Numbered from the stretch's first letter, positions 19,001 to 26,461 are shown. The stretch: 36,363 nucleotides of DNA from Deltaproteobacteria bacterium (GCA_003696955.1 RFGU01000033.1:1-36363), one strand, 5' to 3'. Notes: generated from the sequence alone by a model not told the origin. Program-made: numbers and translations.

Positions 19001-19220
19001 CGGGCGCGATGGCCGTGGCGAGGCCCCGGGCAAGCGTCGTGGGCGGCGGCGCAAGGACGGGGGCGCGCGGCCGGCGGAGGGGAAGCGACAGGGGCGCAAG
19101 CGCGGTGGGCCGCGCCCGGGGGGCCGCAAGCACCGGCGGGACGAGGACCGCCCCCTCAACTTCCGCATGGATCTCGGTGCGCTGGCCGGCCTGCTCGGCG
19201 ACGGCGACGGGGAGGATTGA
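16059..19220 (+). CDS. Tex-like S1 RNA-binding protein with low-complexity insertions
   Basis: A 1053-residue cytoplasmic nucleic-acid-binding protein of the Tex (YhgF) family, linked to transcription. ATG 16059 is preferred over the TTG 12 bases upstream. Domains in order: Tex N-terminal helical region (1-165); Ala/Glu/Pro low-complexity insertion (about 165-242); more helical core (LEALAARYVRGPVADVAAAL); a second, larger acidic Ala/Pro insertion (about 304-449) ending in a Lys/Arg patch; YqgF/RNase H-like domain from about 565; the Tex linker motif YATSKTGRSEFPEADGAYRR and RRLQDPLAELARVD; helix-hairpin-helix (GPFRTRAGLLDVPGLAGRAF); S1 domain (902-977, EGVITHVATFGAFVDVGLP); and a very basic tail. 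Tex proteins are usually about 780 residues, the excess being the insertions and tail. The YqgF motif normally written DPG is VPG here (VLGVVPGFSQGC), so that domain is probably not a nuclease. Confidence 0.88.
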   Translation: MHGSTTGARPTPEAADQLAPERLADDVAEAVGLDRTAVRTVLEILAEGVHPVYVARHRPDRVPELGPNQIEAIARAAAAKGRLEIRRRAMAAELASAGLEGPRVEAWLAETTSPAEFDDLREAMRRKRKGPARDAAQVGLTELADRIWARGARLGPLRRRKRAARDEGASASSPAEVAHADAPGDPSASDRGAEGGRAPEAPAPEASVPPSTEVVGGAGPESSAVPQGATGADEAAPRASIEAGDLEALAARYVRGPVADVAAALAGARALCRDDLAKIPELRRAMRRAWFEHGVLRAEARAEPEAPQKPQDAADGGEGTRGPEADAEASKAAATPAEPDAAASSPVASEDTPDPSVAVGDTPSSAERDVPGGGPGTAPETVPSDPPERQAASAAVPEEAADAPANVPESDGPAGKPPAASPGRAARKGAAEQRRASKSKKARARRAAKIAAIAAQGLLDKDLPLAKLEAHQILTLWHGVRHGWIELRLEAPMDVLVACGRKVLGLDGMDAEASALLEGALEEALAAELGRSLRAGIRRDLKDRADREMVGRFAAALRPLLLAPALGPAPVLGVVPGFSQGCRLVVVGGDGMPVFEETVHPLAPKLQVPQTKTRLREIVAEHGVAAVAVGAGRGGRDVVRLAREAFADVEGPERPMVVEVPDDAAGLYATSKTGRSEFPEADGAYRRAVALARRLQDPLAELARVDLRHLGLGAHQHDVDAHLLGEALDETFVTCLHLAGLEVNRAPASLLERLNGLGHALAGALVAHRTAHGPFRTRAGLLDVPGLAGRAFVLSAGFLWLEAGEHPLDGTFVHPEWYALVAQMARKAGHPLADVVGDPSKAREVAAAGEAFLGQPSASGEPLGPRMLSEIAAQLEQPRRGAPARLRDVYFEPARRGYDEVAPGDELEGVITHVATFGAFVDVGLPTDALLHVSEISDEFVADPFASVAVGEKVRVRVLSVDEKRQRVAVTRKTRSQRHRAGRDGRGEAPGKRRGRRRKDGGARPAEGKRQGRKRGGPRPGGRKHRRDEDRPLNFRMDLGALAGLLGDGDGED

Positions 19221-19240
19221 GGGGCCGAGCCGCGTCCCGT

Positions 19241-19262
19241 TGCGCCCCGCCGTGGGGGCGCA
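19241..19262. terminator. Candidate bidirectional terminator between convergent genes
   Basis: A perfect 8-base-pair stem, TGCGCCCC at 19241-19248 with GGGGCGCA at 19255-19262, encloses a 6-base loop. It lies in the short gap between the convergent Tex-like and amidotransferase-like genes. There is no T-run on either side, so it may work only weakly or with Rho. Confidence 0.45.
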
Positions 19263-19267
19263 GCCCG

Positions 19268-20044
19268 TCAGTCCACGCGCTCGAGGCTCATCGGACGGGC
19301 CGGCCGTACGATGAACGCCCCGGGGGAAAGTCGCTCGGCCCCGCTGCGGGCGGCCTGCTCGAAGGGAAGATCGCAGGTGGTGAACAGGGCCGCTTGCACG
19401 GGGCGGTCCTCCTGGGTTCGACGCCCCGGCTCGGGGGGAGCCCGGAACACGGACAGACGCCCCCGGCCATTGACGATGCCCACGGACCGCCCGTCGTGGA
19501 CGAGCAGGTCGTGGGCCTCGCCCACCGCCTTTCGCACCCGACCGAGGGCGCCCGCGAGTTCCGCCTCGGTGGCGTAGGCACCGCGTAGGCCGCCCTCGCC
19601 GTACAGGGCGCCGAGGAACGCCAGGAAGATGGCCTCGTCGGGTTCCCGGGTCCTTCGCTCGCGCCGCAGGAAGTCCGGCAGGTCCGCCACGATCGCTTCC
19701 ACGTCCACGGGGCCGTCGCACACGGCGGCTCCGATCCACCGCCCCACGCGGTGGACGAGGGGGGCCGGCGGCTGGGTGGCGTCCCGATCACAGGCATAGG
19801 AGGCGATCGTGCACGGGGCAGGCGTGCGCAGGAAGTCCTCAAGGAAGCGTCCGTCCTTGGAGCGGATCATCGGGCGCGTCTGCACCAACGTCTCGGTCCC
19901 GAGCACGCATCCGACCGACCATCCTCGCGTGCGGTCGCCGCACGGCGCCCAACACGCCTCGAGGACCTCGGACACGAACTCGGGGGACCAGAACGGTGCC
20001 GAGAAACGAGCGCGAACGAGGGCCGCAAGGGACGTATGGGTCAC
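19268..20044 (-). CDS. Degenerate class II glutamine-amidotransferase-like protein
   Basis: A 258-residue protein if the GTG at 20044 is used; an ATG at 20110 would add 22 unconvincing residues. The segment GRWIGAAVCDG, then VADLPDFLRR, PDEAIFLAFLGALYGEGGL and LLVHDGRSVGIVNGRGRLS follows the order seen in YafJ/EgtC-type class II amidotransferases (strand, helix with T/S-D-E-A, long helix, then a DGR strand). However, the N-terminal nucleophile Cys that must directly follow Met is missing, the usual His-Val-Arg strand is replaced by CTIASYACD, and the Asn-Gly of the oxyanion region is Asp-Gly. It may therefore be a catalytically dead fold used for binding or regulation. The family assignment comes from motif order only and is tentative. 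It is divergent from the Tgl-like gene. Confidence 0.5.
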   Translation of the reverse strand: MTHTSLAALVRARFSAPFWSPEFVSEVLEACWAPCGDRTRGWSVGCVLGTETLVQTRPMIRSKDGRFLEDFLRTPAPCTIASYACDRDATQPPAPLVHRVGRWIGAAVCDGPVDVEAIVADLPDFLRRERRTREPDEAIFLAFLGALYGEGGLRGAYATEAELAGALGRVRKAVGEAHDLLVHDGRSVGIVNGRGRLSVFRAPPEPGRRTQEDRPVQAALFTTCDLPFEQAARSGAERLSPGAFIVRPARPMSLERVD

Positions 20045-20163
20045 GGTTCGAAGCCTACCATCGCGCGCGGGATCGGCCACCGCAGGGCATGCACGCGGGG
20101 CCCGCCGCACGAGCCGTGCGACTTTTTTGGCGGGGCGATCCCCGTGGTCCTAGCCTCGATTCC

Positions 20164-21132
20164 ATGGAGACCCATCTTCGCACGGCGACGGCCCGGCAAC
20201 CGGCGCGCAGCGCGCGTAGACCTGCGTCCCGGGGGGGCCTGCGGCGGTCGCTTGCGGTGTGTCTGCTCGGCGCGGTCGTGATGGCCGTCGGATGCGCCGG
20301 TGCCAACGCCCGCCGGGCCGAACGCACCAAGGTCGCCCAGAAGCACTACGAGATCGCCGTGGGCTCCTTTCACGCAGGGATGTTCGAGGACGCCAAGGCC
20401 CAACTGCGCCGGGCGCTGGCCGAAAATCCCGATCATGCCGATTCCCACTACCTGATGGGGGTGCTGCTGCTGCAGGAGGGCAAGAGCGTGCTCGACGCCC
20501 TCGAGAACGAGCGCTGCCTGACCGATGCCGCGGCGGCGCTCCAGCGCGAGCGCGCCATGGATCTGCACCGGCGGGCCGAAGCGTCGTTTCGCAAGGCGCT
20601 CGAACACTACGGCCCCGACGACGCGGGCCGCGGGCGCGCGCTCAACTCCCTCGCGGTGGTCGCCCTGCACTTCGACCGGTACGACGAGGCCATCGAGTAC
20701 GCTGCAAAGGCCCTCGACGTGCAGCACTACAACGAGCGCTTCTCGGCCCTGGCCAACCTCGGGTGGGCCTACTACGGCAAGCAGGACCTCATTCGTGCCA
20801 CTACGGAGCTGCGACAGGCCGTGCTGCTCAACCCCGACTTCTGCGTGGGCTACTATCGGCTCGCCCGGGTCTACATGGACAGCGATATGCCCGACAAGGC
20901 GCTCGAGGCAGCCGAGACCGTCCTCGCCAACGACAAGTGTCCCATCCAGGACGCACATCGGCTCGCCGGGATCGCCCGCGCCGCGCTCGGCCAGGCCGAC
21001 CAGGCCGGTGAGGCCTTCGCAAGCTGCGTGGCGCTCGCGCCCCGAAGCTGTCTCGCGGAGGACTGCCGCTCGCTGTACGTTGCGACGACGGGGCACGATT
21101 TGCAGTTGGCGTCGGCTGCTCCCGCACCGTGA
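20164..21132 (+). CDS. tgl: Tgl/PilF-like TPR lipoprotein (type IV pilus assembly)
   Basis: A 322-residue lipoprotein. ATG 20164 gives a signal sequence (LRRSLAVCLLGAVVMAVGC) with the lipidated Cys at residue 44; the longer in-frame start at 19996 would run back across the opposite gene. The mature part is a chain of tetratricopeptide repeats: HYEIAVGSFHAGMFEDAKAQ, ALNSLAVVALHFDRYDEAIE, ALANLGWAYYGKQDLIRATT and YYRLARVYMDSDMPDKALEA. From memory this closely resembles Myxococcus xanthus Tgl, the outer-membrane lipoprotein that promotes PilQ secretin assembly for type IV pili and social motility; PilF/PilW are the gammaproteobacterial counterparts. It ends with a Cys-containing segment (LAPRSCLAEDCRSLYV). 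No other pilus gene is in the window. Confidence 0.72.
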   Translation: METHLRTATARQPARSARRPASRGGLRRSLAVCLLGAVVMAVGCAGANARRAERTKVAQKHYEIAVGSFHAGMFEDAKAQLRRALAENPDHADSHYLMGVLLLQEGKSVLDALENERCLTDAAAALQRERAMDLHRRAEASFRKALEHYGPDDAGRGRALNSLAVVALHFDRYDEAIEYAAKALDVQHYNERFSALANLGWAYYGKQDLIRATTELRQAVLLNPDFCVGYYRLARVYMDSDMPDKALEAAETVLANDKCPIQDAHRLAGIARAALGQADQAGEAFASCVALAPRSCLAEDCRSLYVATTGHDLQLASAAPAP

Positions 21133-21198
21133 TGCCGCGCATCGGTACGGCAAGGCGCGGGGGCTCCATGGTCGGCCTCGACGCCCATGGCCGGTGCG

Positions 21199-22443
21199 CT
21201 ACGGAGGCGGCGTGCAGCGTGGTCGCCGTACGGTGACCGTGGTGCCCGTTCCCACCGTCGAGTCGATCTCGATCTCGCCGGCCAGGGCGTCGACCACGTG
21301 GGCGATCGATGCCATGCCCAGGCCGCGCCCGTGCCCCTTCGTGGAGTAGAACGGTTCGACCAAGCGCGCACGGACCTCGGGCGTCATGCCGCAGCCGTCG
21401 TCACGGACGGTCGGTCGAACCGTGGGGCGGCCATGGGGGGGCGTCGTCGATCGAGACGAGGACGCGCCCCGGACCACCCCGGGCCGCCACCGCATCGATC
21501 GCGTTCGTCGTCAGGTCGATCAGAAGGCGCTCGAGTTGCACTCGATCGGCAAGAACGGGTGCGGTGGGGATGCCGGGCTCGAACACCAGGCCGACCCGGT
21601 CCGGGGTTCGTGGCCGAAGCAACTCGTGGACCGAGCGGGCGGCGGAGACGAGATCCGCCGGTTCGACGGCGGTCCTCGGCCGGGCGGCGGCACGACAGGC
21701 GCGCCCGCACGACGTCGCCGCGATGCGCGCAGCATCGAGGATGGCGCGGGCACTGGCCTGGGCGTCCGATGTGGCGGGCACGTCGTCGCAGATCGACTCC
21801 GCGTGGGTCGAGATGGCGGGCAACACGTTGTTCAGGTCGTGCACGAGGGTTTGGGCGGCGGCGGCATCCATCCGGTCGAGGCCGGCGAGGCGCGCCTCGA
21901 GGTCCCGTCTCCGCCTGCGCTCGAGATGGCGGTCGAGTTCGACCCCGATGCGATCGCTCCACGGTTCGAAGACCGCGCGGATCCGTTCCGGGGCGTCGAG
22001 TGGGCGGCGGTGGAGGTCCACGACGAGGCCGACGGGGGCGTCGTCGAGGTCGAAGAGGGGGTACCGACGTAGCCGTCGAAGCCTCCCGCGCAGCGCATGG
22101 CATCGTCGGGGAAGGCGTCTGCGACGCCGCGGAGATGGATGCACGTCTCGTTGCCGACCACGTTCTCGCACGGCGTGCCCGCCAGGTCCTAGACGAAGTC
22201 ATCGGCTCGCTCGCCGCCGTCGACGACCACGACCGACCGCACCGCCTGGCCCCCGTCGAGCAGCCGCCCCACGAACACCACGCCCACGCCGAGTTCCCGT
22301 GCGAGAACCTCGGTGGCCCGCTCCACGAACGCAAGGCCCCGTAGACGACGGGTCGCGTGCAGGAAGCGAACGATCTCTTCGCATCCGAGGCGGCTTGCGA
22401 CGGCCGTAGAGAGATCGTCGCTACCATGGGCATCGCGACCCAT
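21199..22443 (-). pseudogene. GAF-domain sensor histidine kinase, disrupted
   Basis: If read through, this is a kinase of about 414 residues: a GAF-like sensor (ARELGVGVVFVGRLLDGGQA, then DLAGTPCENVVGNETCIHL and FPDDAMRCAGGFDGYVGTP), a dimerisation helix with H-box LVHDLNNVL, then an ATPase domain with N-box LIDLTTNAIDA, G-boxes DDGCGM and GHGRGLGM, and F-box EPFYSTKG. Three lesions break it. A TAG at 22189-22191 stands where the GAF motif Y-DLAGTPCE would have Tyr. One base is missing in the G-run at 22057-22061 (GTPLFDLDD is recovered in the shifted frame). One base is extra in the G7 run at 21435-21441, returning to the first frame. The apparent ATG at 22443 shares a CATG with the divergent gene. 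No response regulator is adjacent. Confidence 0.8.
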
Positions 22444-24123
22444 GCCGTCAGACGAACACGCAGCATCGACGCCCGACCCCGTCAGGGCGTCCACGGAGGG
22501 CCGTTGCTGGCGCCTGCGGTGGACCAGGTTGGCGGCCGCCTCGATAGCGCTCGTCTTCGGTTGGATCCGAGTGCGACTTTGGCTCGACGACGTCCCGAAT
22601 CCGGGCATCGCGGGGATCCTGTACGAGGCCGACCGCATTCGGGAGGGGGCACTTCCCCACGTCGACATCGTAGAGGTCAAGCCCCCCCGGGACCTGCTTC
22701 GTCGTGGCGCTCTCGTTCGCCGCCCTCGGTCGTTCACTCGACGTGGTGCAGGCGGTCCACGTCGGATGGATGGTCGCGGGGGCCGTGGCGACGGCGGCCG
22801 CCGCCCGGGCGCTCGAAGCGGACGAAGGGGGCCACCGAGACCTCGCCCCCCTCGTGGCGGCCGGGATCTTCGCCTTCTACGCGCCGCAGTTTTCGTGGAA
22901 CTACGCCAGTTGGATGACGTGCGCGTGGGCCCTCGCCGTCGCGGCCCTTGCGGTCGGGATGCGCGCGCGTATCGTGGCCGTGGTTTTGTGCCGGGCTCTT
23001 CGGCGCGTTCGCTGTCATGTGCAAGCAGTCGGCCGCAACCCTCGTCCTGCCGGCGGCCTGGGCCTTCTGGAGAACGAACGGGCCGAGGGCACGCTGCGGT
23101 CTGTTCGCCGTCGCGGGGGGCCTCGCGGCGTTTTCCGCGATGGCGGCGCCCTACGCGGTGCGAGGGGAGATCGGCGCCCTGATCGGGGGCATCGTCCCCG
23201 TCTCCCTCGGCCGTGCCTACGTGGCATCGGCGAGTGCACCGACGGATTGGCCGCTTCGGGCGGCGGCGCAACTCGTCGAGACGTTCCCGTCGGTCGTGGC
23301 CCTCCTCGTGGCGGCGGTGTTGGCCCCGTGGGTTGCGACGCGGCGACCCGGCGCGCCGACGGGTGCGGGCTTCGCCCTTTGGGTGGTGGTCGCGGGGATC
23401 GCCGGGGCGGCCATGGGAGGCGCCCGCTTCTACCTGCACTACCTCGTGCAGTACGTGCCGGGGCTCGCCCTGCTCGCAGCGTCCGGGCCGTGTCTTCGCG
23501 GCGTGGCTCGGCTCGTGGAGACGGCGCGCGACCGGGCCTGCGGGCGGACGCGGCGCGCGGCGGCCGGAGTCGTGCTCGCGTTCGTGGCCCTGGCCTGCGC
23601 GGGCGAGTCCACGGCCGTGCTCTTCCTCGGTCGCCACCACCACGAGGCGTTGCCGCGGCGGCTCGAGGACGGCCGCACGGCCGCCCAGGCCGCGGGGGCC
23701 CACATCGCGGCGCGCACCCGGCCTGCAGACACGGTGCAGGCGTGGGGCTGGACCGCGTGGCCGGTCTACTTCTGGGCCCACCGGCGGGCGCCCACGCCGA
23801 TCTACAAGCCCATGGGGGTGCTCACGACGTTCAACACGAACTCCGCGTTCGACGTCGGAGGGGGGCCGAAGTTGCGCGAAGGCCCGCTCCTCGATGCGTT
23901 CGTCGAAGCCTTCGCCGAAGCGCCCCCGGCCTACTTCGTCTACAGCCCGTCGATGGTGCGCGCCTTCGGCGCTCCGGTCGACCCCCTGCTGCGGATCGAG
24001 GGGCTCGCGCGGCTCCTTTCGGAGCGATACGTCACCGAGGCGGTGTTCGGCGATCTGGTGCTCCTGCGACTGCGCGCGGCCCCGCCCACCGGCGGCGCAT
24101 CCGGCGGCGCACCATCGTGGTAA
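22442..24123 (+). pseudogene. GT39/PMT-like multi-spanning glycosyltransferase, frameshifted
   Basis: Read across two frameshifts this gives a membrane protein of about 560 residues resembling the ArnT/PMT (GT-C) family, which moves sugars from polyprenyl phosphate carriers on the outer face of the inner membrane. The first loop has LPHVDIVEVKPPGT, like the family's conserved acidic loop followed by KPPG; many hydrophobic helices follow (LFAVAGGLAAFSAMAAPYAV, GLALLAASG and others) and then a soluble tail ending SGGAPSW. Lesions: one extra C in the seven-C run at 22682-22688, and a second single-base gain near the four-T run at 22984-22987. The two shifts do not cancel, so at least one more edit is needed for a full-length product. 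The third segment alone, from about 22948, is long and intact. The donor and acceptor cannot be told. Confidence 0.72.
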
Positions 24124-24135
24124 TTGCCCGTGCCC

Positions 24136-25158
24136 ATGGAACGACGCCCCTCGACCGCGAGCCTCGCAACCACGTTCTGCCTCGCCGCCGCCCTCGTCGG
24201 CTGCGGGAAGGGCCAGGCGTCGAACCCGCCCGAGGCTCCTGCCGAGGATGCCCCGGCCGAGGGGGCGACGTCGGAGGACGAGACGCAGGCCCTTCGCAAG
24301 CGTCTGGCGGCGGCGGCCGAGCGCGCCAAGGCCCAGGCGGCAGAGGAACGAGCCCGCTGGACGCCCGAACTCGTCGCGCAGGTGGAGGCTCTGCTCGCCA
24401 AGGACTACCCGACGGCCAAGGACGCGCTCGTGGCGGCGCTCGCGTCTCCGCACCGTCGCCCCGGGCACGCCGAGCGCGACCGGTATCGGCATCCCGTGGA
24501 GGTCATGGAGTTCTTCGGGCTGCGCAAGGACATGACCGTGGTCGAGGTGGGGGCGGGTGCGGGGTGGTGGACCGAGTTGCTCGCGGTGGTCCTCCACCGG
24601 GACGGCAAGCTGGTCCTGCCGAGCTACGCGGAGGACGACCCCGATCCCACGCGCGCCTACTTCGGCCTGCGCGATCGCCTGTTGCTCGAGTCCGCACCGG
24701 TCCTGTACGGGCGCGTGGAACGATTCATCCAACCCTCGGGCGAGACGAGTTTCGGCCCGCCGCAAAGCGCCGACATGGTGCTGGTCGTCCGCATGCTGCA
24801 CAACTGGCATCGTTTCGGCACGTTCGACGCCGATGCCAAGGCGGCGTTCGAGGTGCTGCGGCCCGGCGGGATCCTCGCCGTGGTCCAGCATCGTGCCCCC
24901 GAAGGCGGCGACCCCGACGAGTGGGCGGAAAAGGGGTATCTGCCCGAGGCGTACGTGATCGACGCCCTCGGCCGTGCGGGCTTCGAACTCGTCGCCAAGT
25001 CCGAGGTGAACGCCAATCCCAAGGACACCAAGGACCATCCCGAGGGCGTCTGGACCTTGCCGCCGACGCTCGCCCTCGGCGACGTGGACCGGGAGAAGTA
25101 CCTCGCCATCGGCGAGAGCGACCGCATGACCCTCAAGTTCCGTCGCCCGGAGGGGTGA
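24136..25158 (+). CDS. Predicted lipoprotein with SAM-dependent methyltransferase domain (COG4798-like)
   Basis: A 340-residue protein starting 12 bases after the preceding glycosyltransferase-like gene. TTG 24124 and GTG 24130 are alternative in-frame starts; ATG 24136 is preferred. Residues 1-23 (ending ALVGC) look like a lipoprotein signal with Cys23. Residues 24-90 are an acidic linker and a charged coiled-coil-like helix (RKRLAAAAERAKAQAAEERA). The methyltransferase fold begins around residue 115 with the family phrase RDRYRHPVEVMEFFGL, then the SAM-binding motif I VVEVGAGAGWW (about 135-145), VLVVRMLHNW and VLRPGGILAVVQHRAP. The predicted export is hard to square with SAM being cytoplasmic, although this family often carries leader peptides. 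The substrate is unknown. Confidence 0.85.
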   Translation: MERRPSTASLATTFCLAAALVGCGKGQASNPPEAPAEDAPAEGATSEDETQALRKRLAAAAERAKAQAAEERARWTPELVAQVEALLAKDYPTAKDALVAALASPHRRPGHAERDRYRHPVEVMEFFGLRKDMTVVEVGAGAGWWTELLAVVLHRDGKLVLPSYAEDDPDPTRAYFGLRDRLLLESAPVLYGRVERFIQPSGETSFGPPQSADMVLVVRMLHNWHRFGTFDADAKAAFEVLRPGGILAVVQHRAPEGGDPDEWAEKGYLPEAYVIDALGRAGFELVAKSEVNANPKDTKDHPEGVWTLPPTLALGDVDREKYLAIGESDRMTLKFRRPEG

Positions 25159-25173
25159 CCCGCCACGGTCGGC

Positions 25174-25187
25174 GCGCAAGGTTGCGC
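25174..25187 (+). terminator. Weak terminator-like inverted repeat after the methyltransferase gene
   Basis: GCGCA at 25174-25178 pairs with TGCGC at 25183-25187 around a four-base loop and is followed by ATTTAG, a short T-rich stretch. The stem is small, and a wider GCGCGC pair (25172-25177 and 25193-25198) overlaps it, so an operator is an equally possible reading. Confidence 0.3.
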
Positions 25188-25258
25188 ATTTAGCGCGCGT
25201 CGAGACGAAGATTGACCCGCTCGGTGGCCCGGGTGCCACGGTATCCGGTTGACACTTC

Positions 25259-25265
25259 GGGGAGG
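25259..25265 (+). promoter_or_regulatory. Shine-Dalgarno site fixing the vWA lipoprotein start
   Basis: GGGGAGG lies four bases before the ATG at 25270. It decides the start against the in-frame upstream TTG at 25249, which overlaps no such site. Confidence 0.7.
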
Positions 25266-25269
25266 CTCC

Positions 25270-26424
25270 ATGCGCGGCCACGTCGTCCGTCTCGTCCTGG
25301 CATCCACGTCGATCCCGCTCGCAGCCGCTTGCGGCGTCGACGAACGGGTGGATCGACCCATCGCGTCGGCCGGTGACGTCGGCGGAACGGCTGCCACCGG
25401 TTCGACGGCCACGTCGACATCGGGTGGGGCCGGCGGTGATCCTTCGACCGCGACCGCCGGCTCGGACGCCAGCACCACCGGGATCAAGTTCGACGTGGGG
25501 CAGGGGGGGACTGCGGGGGGAGACGGCGGCGGGCAGATGGGATGCGAGAAGGTGGACTTCCTGTTCGTCGTGGACAACTCGGGGTCCATGGAGGACGAGC
25601 AGCAGAACCTCGCCAACTCGTTTCCGGGGTTCATCTCCACGATCCAGCAAACCCTGATGGCCAAGGACTACCACATCATGGTGGTGGACACGGACGCGGC
25701 GTCACTGTCCTTCAGTTCGATCATGTGCAACAACGGTGTGTGCACGTGCGAGCCCGAGCCCCAGTGCTGCCTCGGGATGTGCTACGGCAACATCATCAAT
25801 CCGCCGCCCACACAGTGCGCCGGCAAGCCCTGCTCCGACTACGACCTGCCCACGGGGTGCGATGCGACCCTCGGCGCGGGCAAGGTGACCGACCCCATCG
25901 GCAACGACTGCGGCATCGCCAGCGGCAAGCGGTACATGCTCGATTCCCAGCCCGATCTGACCGGCACCTTCGCGTGCGTCGCCAAGGTGGGTGCCGGGGG
26001 CGACGGCAACGAACTCGTCATGCAGGCGATGATGGATGCCATCGGAACGCAAAACGATCCGGGACAGTGCAACGAGGGCTTCCTGCGCGACGACGCCATC
26101 TTGGTGGTCACGTTCATCACGGACGAGGAGGAGGACGGCAAGTCCCCCGGCGATCCGGCGAGTTGGAAGCAGTTCCTCGTGGATGCCAAGAACGGCAACG
26201 AGGAGGCCGTGGTGGTGCTCGGGATCGTCGGCGACCCGGACGTCCCGAACGGCGTGTGTGCCAACGGCGGCGACGCCGAACCGGCGCCGATCCTCCGCAG
26301 TTTCGCCGACTCGTTCGTCCACGGCCAGTGGGGAAGTGTCTGTGCCGCCGACTACACCCCCTTCTTCGTCGATGCCGTCTCGGTCATCGACGCCGCCTGC
26401 GACGACTTCGTCCCGCCGGGGTGA
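25270..26424 (+). CDS. von Willebrand factor A-domain lipoprotein
   Basis: A 384-residue predicted lipoprotein: the leader MRGHVVRLVLASTSIPLAAAC puts the lipidated Cys at residue 21. Residues 35-90 are a Gly/Ser/Thr/Ala linker ending TGIKFDVGQGG, a phrase I associate with secreted proteins of Polyangia. The vWA domain starts near residue 95 with VDFLFVVDNSGSM, where D102, S104 and S106 form the MIDAS metal motif, and continues with MVVDTDAAS, DDAILVVTFITDEEED and EAVVVLGIVGD. A Cys-rich insertion at about 152-213 (CNNGVCTCEPEPQCCLGMC) interrupts the fold, presumably held by disulfides. Likely role: metal-dependent adhesion or protein binding at the cell surface. It has its own good ribosome-binding site and is convergent with the HEAT-repeat gene. 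Confidence 0.88.
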   Translation: MRGHVVRLVLASTSIPLAAACGVDERVDRPIASAGDVGGTAATGSTATSTSGGAGGDPSTATAGSDASTTGIKFDVGQGGTAGGDGGGQMGCEKVDFLFVVDNSGSMEDEQQNLANSFPGFISTIQQTLMAKDYHIMVVDTDAASLSFSSIMCNNGVCTCEPEPQCCLGMCYGNIINPPPTQCAGKPCSDYDLPTGCDATLGAGKVTDPIGNDCGIASGKRYMLDSQPDLTGTFACVAKVGAGGDGNELVMQAMMDAIGTQNDPGQCNEGFLRDDAILVVTFITDEEEDGKSPGDPASWKQFLVDAKNGNEEAVVVLGIVGDPDVPNGVCANGGDAEPAPILRSFADSFVHGQWGSVCAADYTPFFVDAVSVIDAACDDFVPPG

Positions 26425-26461
26425 ACCCAGCTGAAGGTATCGTCGCCGGGATCGCCCCGGG

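Noticed and set aside
17091-19739. A long reverse open frame opposite the Tex-like gene
   Set aside because: No domain is recognisable, and it runs across two real genes on different strands.
20132-20143. GGGG-CGAT-CCCC inverted repeat upstream of the Tgl-like gene
   Set aside because: Four base pairs only; I could not tell an operator from chance.
22189-22191. Amber codon read as an amino acid (suppression or pyrrolysine)
   Set aside because: The same gene has two further frameshifts and no pyrrolysine genes are seen, so ordinary mutation or sequence error is simpler.
22189-25674. A very long reverse-strand open frame of over 1100 codons
   Set aside because: It is opposite three forward genes with clear domains. 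Only its last 85 codons, the kinase N-terminus, make sense; the rest is GC-rich antisense sequence.
26445-26460. Five-base-pair inverted repeat between the vWA and HEAT-repeat genes
   Set aside because: The stem is too short, has no T-run, and overlaps the end of one gene; chance is likely at this GC content.
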